NCBI GenBank assembly: GCA_006503475.1
Contig: RSEH01000066.1
Span: forward strand, 113,473-177,472
DNA length: 64,000 nt
Source: Stentor roeselii
Taxonomy: Eukaryota; Ciliophora; Heterotrichea; Heterotrichida; Stentoridae
Direction of reading: 5' to 3'
The translations under genes were made by a program, and so were the position numbers. Each line of letters opens with the position of its first letter. The stretch's first letter is position 1. The notes beneath the pieces are model-generated. The model was not told where the DNA came from. It was given only the letters and a program-made list of their open reading frames with translations, and made no database searches. Positions 54,901 to 64,000 of this stretch are shown one piece after another.

Positions 54901-57763
54901 GTGTAAATCAAATGCGACATTAACATTAAACAATGAATGCATCTGTGAGAAGAGTCTCTACTTCGATTTCAATACTTCATTATGCGAGAAGTGTCACAAT
55001 AACTGCTCGACTTGCTTCGGACCTGGAGCTAATGATTGTGGATGTTTTGCTAATTCAATAAGTGTGAATGATTCATGTTTATGTGTAGATGGGTATTTTA
55101 TGCAGGAAAACTTTTGCGTCTCTTGTGAAATTACTTGCAAAACTTGCAGAGGTTTGAGGTATTTTGATTGCATTGATTGCAATGATCAACTTTTGTTGTT
55201 AAGTGGGATGTGTTATGTTCAGTGTCCACTGGGTTTTAAAGAAAATGCTCAAAGTTGTTTCCCAGGTTCTGATAAAGTCATAGCAATGTTTGACTTCGAT
55301 GTAATAAACCATGAATTTGAAGATAAAATTAACAGACTTAAGGTCAGAAGTATTTACTTAAGTGAAATATTCCCTGCCTATGAACGAGGAGTTTATTTGA
55401 CAGGAAACTATTCAGGTTTAAATTCAATAAATAACGAAAAGGTAGTTATTTTTAGCCCAACACTTTGTGTATCGATATGGTTCAACCCTCACTCAGATGG
55501 CACTCTTTTTGAATACCACTCATCGCTAAACGAATCATTTCAGATATTCTCTGAATTAGAGATTCCCATTCTAAGCATCTCACTTTCATTCAATCAGTCC
55601 CTGTCAAGTCTTGGACCTTACATAAGCAAATCCTGGAACCATATCCTTTTCTGCATGGAATTCGAAGGTTTTTTCACCTTTTCTCTAATTCTCAACAAGC
55701 AAGTCTCTAGTTCTGTTGAATTTTCCGAGGCTCCATTCAAAGACTTTTTAAATTCATCTATTTTGATCGGAAAATCACTTTTCAATGACAAGTATTTCAA
55801 AGGCTTCATTTTTTCTGTTCACTTTTTTAAGTCAAAGCCAGATATTAACGAATTAGTAAATGAAAATTGTGATTTTTGCAGTATTTGCATGGCAAAAGGA
55901 AACTGCTTGACTATTTGCAACATTACTGAATTCTCTGAAAAAGACTTAGAATGTAAAAACTGCTCAGAAAAATGTACTTCCGGATGCAGAAATGCTGAAA
56001 ACTGCAGTTTGTGCTCTGATGAAGGATGCGCCAAATGTAAAGATTTCAATAAAAAGTCTTGTTTGGAGTGCTCTGATGGGTTTGAACTCAAAGATAACGA
56101 GTGCAGGGTCTGCACTAGTGAAGAGTTCTTCGATAGTAAAAATAAAACTTGTAACATTTGTAGAGGTCTCTGTTCAAGTTGTCTCAGTGCTTCTGAGTGC
56201 TTGACTTGCAAAGAAAATAGTAAAATAATCTCTGAAAATCTCTGTCAATGTATTGAAGGATTTAAAGAATCTGAAAATAAATGCACCAGGAATACTTTTA
56301 CTGCTTTGATCAAAGTAGCAAAAACTAACAAAGTTAGCCTAATATTCACAGAGACCTTATCCAAAGAACTGCAGTATGAAAATATGCAAATTTTAACTGA
56401 TTCAAAAAAAGTGAATTTCACAAAAGTTTCAATAACTCTCTCCAACTATTTGTTAGAAGTGATCAGTGAAAGTTCAGAGTCAAATTTTTACTCACTTCAA
56501 TTTCTAACTGAACTAATTTCAGTGAAAAATTCAGTTGTTTTTCCTCTTAACTATTCTTTTCAACTGTTTGAAAAAGCTGAAGATGTTATTATTCAAGAGA
56601 TTCAGGATATGAAGTCTTATGCGCAGACATTAACTCAATCAGGCCTTGCAACAGTCTTCGGAGCCAGTGTGATTTCCGCAGACCCTAGCACTTTATTCAC
56701 TTTTTTGAATTCAGCTGAAATTTTTTCATATGTGGTTCTTTTCAACTGCACTTTTGACCCGTTGTTGGTGGCTTTTTTAAACGCTTTGAAACCTTCTTCA
56801 ATGGTTCCAAACCTCTTCGAAAAAGTGGTCCCGAAAAGTTCAGGACAGAGACTAGAAAAGAAATATAAAGAATTTGGGATAGACACTAATTTACTGCTGA
56901 TAAATGTTGGAATATATTATCAGTTTCTTGCACTTTTTCTATTTCTTTCTTTGATTACTTTTGCAATTTCTTTTGTGAAGCACAGATTTGCTGTTAAGGT
57001 TGCATCAATTTTAAAAGGATTTTTGATGTTTAAGGCTTTTTTGAGACTGTGGATCCAGTCTTGTTTGGAAGTCACTATTGCATCTCTTTTAGGGGTATTT
57101 GAAGGAAAAATCATTGATTCTTACAGTTTTTTTGATATCAGCCTATGCGTGATAACTATTGTGAGGTTTATTTAGGTGGTTAGCGGGTTTACCTTAATTG
57201 TTTTGATAGGAAGCATATATAAACTCCGTAAGATTAACGATCCAGAACTACTTGAAGCCCATAAACTGCGGTACAGTACTTTTTTTGAAGAATTTAAATG
57301 CAGAAAAGCTGATGATACTTTTTTTTATCTGTTTTTCGTTCTGAGAAGATATTCTCTATGTTATTTGATTTATTTTGTCGAATCTTTTATCTTACAGGTA
57401 GTGGTCTCCTTTTGCTTTACTTTGGCTGTAAGAATTACTCAGATTCCGTTTTATATTATTTTCGGGCAACCATTTAAGGAGCCACTTCAAGGATGCAATT
57501 TTGTTTGTCTTGAACTTCTTACTTGCATTTATTATGCAATACTTGTCTTGCCTTTATTGATTCCTCAAGAGTTTGAATCTAAGCATGTTGGAATATACTG
57601 CATAAAAGTCGTAACAGCTGCGATTTTCTGTAATATTGGATTTTCTTTCTTGATTACTATGAAAAAATTGGTTAATTTTATTAGAAGTAAATGCTCAAGA
57701 AAATCAGAAAAAGTTGTGTGTGTGAATACTTCAATGAATTCCCAAGTTTTTAAATTCGAGTAG
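48959..57763 (+). CDS. giant receptor-like protein E: four LamG-like domains, long furin-like cysteine array, multipass C-terminus
   Basis: Exon 1 is 48959-57160. A 15 nt intron, GTGAGGTTTATTTAG, lies at 57161-57175, and exon 2 is 57176-57763. The product is about 2,929 residues. A signal peptide (MWLFYIVQIISANLFC) comes first. LamG-like domains fall at about 57-255, 357-560, 687-880 and 2104-2297, each with a DPWPxxxRGxYF or similar strand. Some 25 or more cysteine repeats of about 45-50 residues fill about 880-2100, several with CxTCxGPxxxxCxxC as in furin and variant-surface-like proteins. Around 2544-2929 there are about 8-9 membrane helices, with QPFKEP near the last ones, resembling TRP-like/FLC C-termini. 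Predicted to be a large glycosylated cell-surface receptor or channel-like protein. It faces the opposite way from A-D and shares the D-type membrane block (KSSGQRLEKKYKEFG). Confidence 0.85.
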
Positions 57764-58473
57764 ATTTTAGTTAGATTAGACTAGATAATAAAGTTTAAAA
57801 GCTCGATCATTTTCGTAATCATGATTGTTCATAAAAGGTTTACGTAAAATAATAAAGATTACTTCCTTTTGTATATGGGATATGAAAAGAGAAGATTAGA
57901 ATCAATAAACCTAATTCTTTCATTCAATCCCAATGATTTAATTGATATTTTAAATAACTATCGAACTATGAAGTTATCAGTTCGTTCTAATATATGCTTA
58001 ACTTAGAGATTAAAATATTTGATAAAATTTCTTACTTTTTATAATATCTTAATCAAGTCTCTTTGATGAATTTAATTTATATTAGTTCAAACTTATATTA
58101 TTGGCAGACTTATCTATTGAAAATACTTAGATGCTCATATTATTCAATTAAACTCACTGTCTTCTGGTATTAAAATCTTTTTTTACATTTTAATAAACTT
58201 ATACTAATTAAAGGAATATTTGAGTTCATAATACTGAAAAAGTCTTCTTAGTCTTTGCTTCTTTATAAATTATAATTCATAAAATAAATGTAATTCAATC
58301 AACTCATTTTATTATCAGGATGTAGTTTATTAACTTCATGATTCCTATATTATATTTTGGGTGACATCTAAATTTTAGAGATATTTAATTGAGGATCTTC
58401 GATAACTATAAAAGATATATTTGATTTATATAAGATTATTAGTTATTTTCAATCTTTATTCGTATTAACTAAA
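57764..58473. other. intergenic, convergent 3' flanks
   Basis: This 710 nt stretch lies between the stops of gene E and the START-like gene. It is AT-rich with no frame, RNA or repeat recognised. No promoter is needed here because both genes end in it. Confidence 0.4.
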
Positions 58474-59076
58474 CTATTCGATTGATTCACTCAAATCTTT
58501 TGCTCCGTTTGAGTGAACATAAGCTAAATCCATTGCTATTTCATTTTGCTGCTCAACTGTTAGTTCAAGTGATGATTCCTGACGGTTAAAAATAGTGATG
58601 GCTGATCCTCCCTCATGATCTGAAATAATTCCTAATTGGAAATCCAGCCAAACAAGTCCTTTCGGGAATTCATGATAGCCTTCTGGTGTGTTAAAGACTA
58701 TGTGGATTGAAGCATCAGATTGAGGTCTCACGATTCCATACTTAAAATAAGCAATTTCTCCGATTGTTCTATAATTGTTTACTTCTCTTGTAATTATTGA
58801 CTTATCCTCAAAAGTATAAACTATGTCAGAAGAAATGGTTACCTTGGAGTATTTTTGTCTTATTTCAGCCGTATGTTGAATGATAAAAGCGAATGCAACA
58901 TGAGGAGGCATATCAAAAGTTCCATGCGTCCTAGTTATCATTTCAGCTCTATTGAAATACGTTGTCACTCCGTTCTCACAATGGATTTGTTCCCAGCCAT
59001 CCTCTCTTCCAATGTAGGCCTGCCCCCTAGCGTAAGCTGCATCATTTTGTGATCTCAAATCATCTTGCTCAACCAT
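58474..59076 (-). CDS. START-like lipid-binding domain protein
   Basis: This is a 200-residue frame from an ATG at 59076. Residues of about 28-185 follow the START/Bet v 1-like pattern: WEQIHCENGVTTYFNR (first strand after helix 1), a FDMPPHVAFAFIIQ helix, IVYTFEDKSIITREVN strands, and the later GSAITIFNRQESSL. Such domains hold one sterol or phospholipid in a closed cavity and move or sense it. No signal peptide or membrane segment is present, so it should be cytosolic. Compared with the usual 200-210 residue domain it is nearly the whole protein, but the C-terminal helix looks short. The fold call rests on pattern, not on an invariant motif. Confidence 0.5.
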   Translation of the reverse strand: MVEQDDLRSQNDAAYARGQAYIGREDGWEQIHCENGVTTYFNRAEMITRTHGTFDMPPHVAFAFIIQHTAEIRQKYSKVTISSDIVYTFEDKSIITREVNNYRTIGEIAYFKYGIVRPQSDASIHIVFNTPEGYHEFPKGLVWLDFQLGIISDHEGGSAITIFNRQESSLELTVEQQNEIAMDLAYVHSNGAKDLSESIE

Positions 59077-59587
59077 ATTGAAATATAAATGATCTCTATA
59101 TGCATAATCATTTGTTTGAGAGAAGGAAAGTTGAAATTTATGAATGATGTTTATTAAACTTTGATAAAATAAATATTTGAGTAAATCCTTCAGATTAATT
59201 TCAGTTCATTCAGTTGTTTTATATTGTTATAAAATTGCTAAGCACTTTATTTACTTTTCGAGGTAAAGAGTGGTTGAAAAGGTTTCGAAATGTGGCCATA
59301 TAAAAACCAAGAGTGTTTTAGTTGTAAAATTTTACCTTAGAGGGTTGGTTAGTTTGAATATTGAGTGCAAGAGTTAAATCATCGAAGATTGCGACAATAA
59401 ATATTCCCAAAGAGTACTGATTCAGGAATTGCGCACTGAAAGTATATCTAATGGCAAGCTTGCATTATTAAAAGAGCTTTTAAAAAATGAACCATTAATC
59501 CACAACTAAATTTAAAGATTTTATACAAAGGAATGGAATGATATATTATTATCAAATCCCTAGAAAAAGCATTTCAATTAACCTCAA
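59077..59587. other. intergenic with possible coding remnant
   Basis: This 511 nt stretch includes the START-like gene's promoter. On the plus strand, 59377-59508 is open and reads like protein (RTESISNGKLALLKELLKNE). A short ATG-led frame starts at 59290 (MWPYKNQECFS) but stops separate the two, and no 14-16 nt GT-AG intron joins them. It is either a remnant or chance. Confidence 0.35.
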
Positions 59588-60820
59588 CTAACTTATATCA
59601 ATTAATTCAATAGTTTTCATCTTCCCATTAATTCTGTAAAGCTTCGGGCCATACAACACAAAGTAAAAAAACTTTTCTCTTTTAAAATAAGCAGAAGAGT
59701 TTAAATTATATCCAGGATCCTTCAAAGGCTGTCGATTCACCAAAGTTCCATTATCATCAATTTCAAACAAACAAAGGCCAAAGCAAACCAGCCAATTTTC
59801 AACAAGATATTTATAAACATTAGGACTCAAAGTATCATTAAATAAGAAAAACTTGTTCCTTTCATGACTGTAAGTGAAAATTTTAGAGCTCTGATAACCA
59901 GTCACATAAATAGTGTTATGAAAAATAGAAGCACTAGTCCGATCATTCAACTCTGGCAGGAACTGAATCGAACTCCAGACTTTTTTCTTCAAATTAAACT
60001 TCTTGCAGCTCTTCACTGGTCCCGAGTTATTAGAACCTCCGAAGATGTAAATATCATTATTTAAAAAACAGCTTCCTGCAGCACAAATTTGACTATTTGA
60101 AGCAAGAACTTCAACAGTTTTATTTTTAAGGTCGATAATTTTAGTGGCTCCTGTAATTGGAGGATAACCCCCATGAATGAAATATTTATCTTCATCTATT
60201 TTGCAGCAAGAACAGCATTGAACTAAGCCGTCAGACTTTAGATCTAAACTGGTTTTTTCAAAAGTTTTCAGGTGGATCAAGTCGATTTGGCTGGTTGAAC
60301 TTGTTTTGAAAATCAATGCGGAATCTTTTATATTTTGAATTGACTTTTTCGTATCAATACTGAATAAAATGTTGAGCTCCTTTTTAATACCTTTCAAATC
60401 GAATTCAAATAAAGTGAAATCGCTATCTTCTTTTCCTAGAAAGGTTTCAATAATTTCGACATCAACGAGCTTGTTGCTTTTAAATGATTGAAGGGCAAGA
60501 TTAAGGTTTATTTTTTCATTTTTTATCTTTTTTAGCAGCTTCTTGCATTCATTTGCAATCATGGTTGTTAGCTCTTTGGAAATCTTTAGTAATTTTTTTT
60601 TATTTACTTTGAGAGTATTTTTATGTTTTATAATGCTTTTAGAGAACTTTTGTTTTAGTTCTTCAGTTGCAATTGCTGCGGATTTTTTAGGAATATGATC
60701 TCCTAATGATAATAAGTGATTAGATATATGAGTTTGGCAAATAAATATCTTTTGAGAGCAAGAACAGCTGAATAAGGCAACTTCTTTGCACTTTTGAACG
60801 TAACAGGGCTTTGAAGACAT
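59588..60820 (-). CDS. B-box-like zinc finger and kelch-repeat protein
   Basis: The product is 410 residues with an ATG at 60820. Residues 5-40 hold a Cys/His cluster (C6, C11, C19, C21, C28, H31, H35) like a B-box. Residues of about 50-120 are a Lys/Glu coiled coil. From about 185 on there are kelch-type blades: a YFIHGGYPPITGATKIIDL strand pair, NNDIYIFGGSNNSG, CKKFNLKKKVWSSI, and weaker ones to the C-terminus. B-box plus coiled coil plus propeller is a TRIM-like layout without an obvious RING. It probably acts as a soluble scaffold or substrate adaptor. This family is expanded in ciliates as far as I recall. The kelch blades show the GG pair clearly only in two repeats. Confidence 0.75.
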   Translation of the reverse strand: MSSKPCYVQKCKEVALFSCSCSQKIFICQTHISNHLLSLGDHIPKKSAAIATEELKQKFSKSIIKHKNTLKVNKKKLLKISKELTTMIANECKKLLKKIKNEKINLNLALQSFKSNKLVDVEIIETFLGKEDSDFTLFEFDLKGIKKELNILFSIDTKKSIQNIKDSALIFKTSSTSQIDLIHLKTFEKTSLDLKSDGLVQCCSCCKIDEDKYFIHGGYPPITGATKIIDLKNKTVEVLASNSQICAAGSCFLNNDIYIFGGSNNSGPVKSCKKFNLKKKVWSSIQFLPELNDRTSASIFHNTIYVTGYQSSKIFTYSHERNKFFLFNDTLSPNVYKYLVENWLVCFGLCLFEIDDNGTLVNRQPLKDPGYNLNSSAYFKREKFFYFVLYGPKLYRINGKMKTIELIDIS

Positions 60821-62340
60821 TATAATTTTAGGTATTTTATTTTTGAAATCACCTAGAGGATTATTCTACATTTTATTAAATTTTATATTGAAAATATAGA
60901 CCTTTATCAAGTATTATTCGTTTACTAACTTTATTGAAAATAAAATCAATTGAATAGAGATTTCAAGAAAATATTGAACAGAAAGATTATTGTATACTCC
61001 TGGATTCTATAAATATTGTTAATTAAATTATAAATATTTTAAAAAGATAACCTCCTTATTACTCATTGTCTTCCTTTCAGATGACTTTGAATTTATTATC
61101 AACTTGTTTCTCATGCCTTATAATTTCAGGGTGTTTTCTCTTCACAATTGACTCTAAAGATATTACTATCGATATAAGAACTCTTTCTACATATCATCAG
61201 TTAATTAATCAGAATCCGCTTCGATTTAATAAGCAATTATTAACAGAAATCAACCCGATACCCTAAATGAGGTGCCTATTCTCGATTTGAACAACATCGA
61301 TTTCTTTATTTAAGAGCTTTATCTTCGAGTTTTCTTATTCATTATCCGAAGGTCTCAAAGCTTCCTGATTAACACTTCTTGTTCATCATATAAATTCTGT
61401 CCATCTTCCATATATACTTGTCTAATTATTATAGTTGAGCCAACTTTTGCCATCTAATGTTCTAATGATAAAATTTTACATGAAATAATTAATAAATCTA
61501 TATTACTAATTGATTTTCTTTAATATAATAAAATCATCTCAGTACCTATTTATTTATAAAATATTCAGCCTCATGAAAACTATAGAATCGAAATCTAATA
61601 TTTTAAAAATATTGAGTATATCAACTATAAATACTTATTAATGTTTTTTTGTAAAAATTAACAGTTTAGAAAAAATTCAAGGTACAGGAGGTTTGACTTG
61701 TAATCCTATGTAATTAGACTTATAATCAAAATGAAAAAATTCTAAATGAAAATCAGGAAATTTATGATTTATACCAAAACAGAAAATAATCCATATATCT
61801 GAAAAACATTTTTCTAATCAACAAATAGTGGTTATCAAATTGAAAACTGCAAAAACTATCAATAGTATTGATATAGCAAGAACCAACTCACATAAAGTTT
61901 TTACCCAAGATATTTAGCTTATATGAGTTGGACTGTTAAATTTCAAAATAAATCTTGACCTAAAGCTTAAAAAACAAAAACTTGAGGCCTTCGAAGTACA
62001 ACTAACCTTAAGTTCAGATAAGTGGGTTTTGTGATAATAAAGCATTCAAAAGAAAATAACCTATCTTATTAAAAATTCTATTTAATGTATGTAAAACCAA
62101 ACTATTTTGCAACGTAGAGTGAAAAGCCTATGACAAATTCATGTAAAAAAACAATTAAAGAATAAATTATAAATAATTTCTGAGTTTTTTCTATTGCTTT
62201 AAGAATGATAGAAAACACAAAATTATCTCTAATAATTTTACAGTATAGGTAAATAATTAATTGAGATTACGGGGATTTAATATCTTACTTCAATTTTATA
62301 AATCTTTCAATATTGAAAAAAGTTTAATAACATCTCTATA
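60821..62340. other. long intergenic AT-rich region
   Basis: This 1.52 kb stretch includes the kelch gene's promoter at its start. An open stretch at 61081-61266 on the plus strand (ATG at 61081, 61 residues) begins with a hydrophobic, signal-like segment (LLSTCFSCLIISGCFLF), but has no further support and may be chance. The rest has stops in every frame and no recognisable feature. Confidence 0.35.
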
Positions 62341-62781
62341 TTAGCTAAATAAACTTTTAAAAATTCCTTCTTCACATGATTTAGCTTTAATACTGTCAAA
62401 TTTTCTTTCCTTTGTCTCTCTCTTTTCAAAGCTATACAATTCTCCAAGTTTCTTTTTCTTTAGAATATTTTTTGTATCAATCACAACATCCTGAATAACT
62501 TCAGAGAAGACTTTTTGCAAATTTAATTTGCTAAAGTTTTTCTTGCATGCAAAACTTAAAATATGAATCGCGTAATTTCTATCGTTCAGGTAAGCTTGAT
62601 ATTTTTCTGGACTCTCGAAATCATTGAGTGTTTTTAAGCGAAAAGGATTCGCATCTTTACTTGGATGAGGGTATGGGTAATGTTTGATGAACTTCTTGTA
62701 TTTTTTTCTCTTAAGAGTCGACATCGATGTTTGAATCTTTTGAGTTTTTTTTCCAGGTTGCTTGATAGATGAGATTAGCAT
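62341..62781 (-). CDS. small basic protein, unknown function
   Basis: The product is 146 residues with an ATG at 62781 and a TAG stop. It is Lys-rich and starts with a basic low-complexity stretch (KQPGKKTQKIQTS), then KHYPYPHPSKDANPFRLKTL. A helical region of about 75-125 (YAIHILSFACKKNFSKLNLQ) follows. No signal peptide, membrane segment or catalytic motif is visible. Composition and frame length support a real gene; no family is recognised. It stands alone, with over 1 kb of AT-rich DNA on both sides. Confidence 0.55.
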   Translation of the reverse strand: MLISSIKQPGKKTQKIQTSMSTLKRKKYKKFIKHYPYPHPSKDANPFRLKTLNDFESPEKYQAYLNDRNYAIHILSFACKKNFSKLNLQKVFSEVIQDVVIDTKNILKKKKLGELYSFEKRETKERKFDSIKAKSCEEGIFKSLFS

Positions 62782-64000
62782 TATATAAAAAAATATGATA
62801 ATTTTAGAAATCCAAATAAATTTTCTAAAGTTTAAATGATGAATTTACATCAATCGACAGAAAATATTCCTTTCAACCTTACTGTCTATTGAACTTAATT
62901 CTTTAAAATTATCTTATAATTTTTTTCAATAAATCCTTGATTTGTCCACAGTATAAAGTCATATTTGTCCCTTTTCGGCATTTTTCTAAACAGTTCGAAC
63001 GACTGTAAAGATGAAAAAGTGTACACGGGTTGCATGGATTGTGATTCTAGACAGCGCTTCAAATGCAAACAATTTAACTATAGTAGTGAATTATTCTTGT
63101 ATTGCTTGAGGTCTCGCTGCGTTGTTTGATATAATTTGAACTCCTGTTGTATGTGCGAAGTGGACCATAGTTGGAGTATTAAACTGAAGCAGAGTTTTAA
63201 ATGGGGGATGAATGCATTTGTTGAAAAATCATGCGGATCAGGCTGTGAGAGCGGCTTGAATAACTATTGATTTTATTTGATAATTTTTCACAAACTGATC
63301 AGTGTATAAGTTGTGATATGACGGCTTGATCAAGTTTTTCAAATAATCTTTACACGCGCTCAAGTGCTTTACAAATATTTCAACTCGAAAAAGTGTTTAT
63401 TGCTTGCATGAATAAATATCATGTGTGGAGATTAGAAAAATTAAGAACTTGCTTATTTCGTTGATATTATTATGACGACTTCAGCAAAATAAAAGTTTAG
63501 ATTAATTGTAAAAATTAGTTTAATTAATTTACATTCTTCATTTGCAAATTTTATATTTCTGTATTTCTTTTTTCTAGGATTATTTTGAAATTTGAGCTTG
63601 CTAAATACTAATTATTCCTCATTCATCATTCTAATTCAAGACTCATAAATTTTCTATTATAAAATATTATCGTTCATAGATATATAAATTCCAAATAATA
63701 ATAATAAGCGATCAGTAATTACTTATTATAATGAAAATTAAAAAATATTTTTAAATTTTCAAAATATTATTATTAGAAAAATTTCAACATAATTTGATTT
63801 GAGATATTATTTTTAATATTTAATAATTTCAATTTATTTAAGAGATTCATAATTATAAATTAATATTATTGTGAATAATTATTAATCATTTATCAGATAA
63901 AACAAAAATATAAAATTGTATTATATTTAAATGATTTTACTTAAAATAGATGCTTTTAACTAAAATTTTTTATTTTGTATATTACCCTTGTAACATTTCA
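62782..64000. other. terminal AT-rich region with cysteine-rich coding remnant
   Basis: These 1.2 kb reach the window end with no intact gene. On the plus strand, 63000-63270 reads cysteine-rich protein (YTGCMDCDSRQRFKCKQF, SCCMCE, SCGSGCESG) broken by a TGA near 63127. The next 100 nt contain TDQCISCDMTA in another frame. This looks like a decayed zinc-binding or cysteine-repeat gene. From 63500 to the end the DNA is extremely AT-rich; no telomeric repeat is present. Confidence 0.35.

Noticed and set aside
53619-56211. Antisense open stretches under gene E
   Set aside because: Produced by the low stop density opposite a cysteine-rich frame; no start context or domain.
49000-56300. CRISPR-like or DNA-level tandem repeat array
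   Set aside because: The periodicity is of the protein (cysteine spacing); DNA copies are diverged and there are no spacers.
22012-57763. In-frame TAG (and one TAA) codons in genes A-E as recoded glutamine or programmed readthrough
   Set aside because: Each is part of a 15 nt GT...AG intron; removing it keeps frame, and long frames elsewhere use only CAA/CAG for Gln.
62940-63480. Calling a gene from the cysteine-rich stretch
   Set aside because: Stops and a frame change interrupt it, and no 14-16 nt intron repairs it.
1-64000. Blepharisma-type code (TGA as Trp) or Tetrahymena-type code
   Set aside because: TGA ends genes at 405-407 and 13997-13999, Trp is TGG throughout, and TAA/TAG are terminal stops.
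63600-64000. Telomere or chromosome end at the window edge
   Set aside because: The end is AT-rich but shows no tandem G/C-rich telomeric repeat.
1-64000. tRNA or rRNA genes
   Set aside because: No convincing A-box/B-box pair with a cloverleaf and no rRNA-like stretch were found by eye.

Overview
The window looks like macronuclear DNA of a heterotrich ciliate, close to Stentor. It is AT-rich. TAA, TAG and TGA all end genes, while tryptophan is TGG and long frames never need TAA or TAG as glutamine, so the code is standard. Genes are interrupted by extremely short introns. I can place 18 by frame restoration and paralogue alignment: 15 of 15 nt, one of 16 nt and two of apparently 14 nt. Nearly all are GT...AG with an A six bases from the 3' end. 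No telomere, rRNA or tRNA was found.

Region 1 (1-21.9 kb) is gene-dense and housekeeping-like, with neighbours often 5-80 nt apart. It holds the 3' end of a probable V-ATPase subunit e gene, a small tail-anchored membrane protein, a RING protein with a C-terminal membrane segment, a Cdc14 phosphatase, a large CHD remodeller with a bromodomain between its chromodomains, a CNBD-nucleoside phosphorylase fusion, a 7TM-RGS protein, a coiled-coil protein, a 7TM-PIPK protein whose kinase half has lost key residues, another coiled-coil protein, an ALMS-like coiled-coil protein, and a CDPK-like kinase with a myristoylation/palmitoylation N-terminus. Several are membrane G-protein or calcium signalling parts.

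Region 2 (22-57.8 kb) is an expanded surface-receptor locus. Four minus-strand paralogues (A-D) and one giant plus-strand relative (E, about 2,930 aa) share a signal peptide, LamG/concanavalin-like lectin domains, long arrays of furin-like cysteine repeats, and a C-terminal multipass block resembling TRP-like channels. A carries two frameshifts and a stop. C and D are mosaics sharing an almost identical 1.85 kb 5' half. Between D and E lie a WD40-TRP-type channel gene and a decayed AGC kinase pseudogene. Spacers here reach 1-2.4 kb.

Region 3 (57.8-64 kb) is sparse: a START-like protein, a B-box/kelch protein, a small basic protein, and long AT-rich DNA with faint coding remnants.
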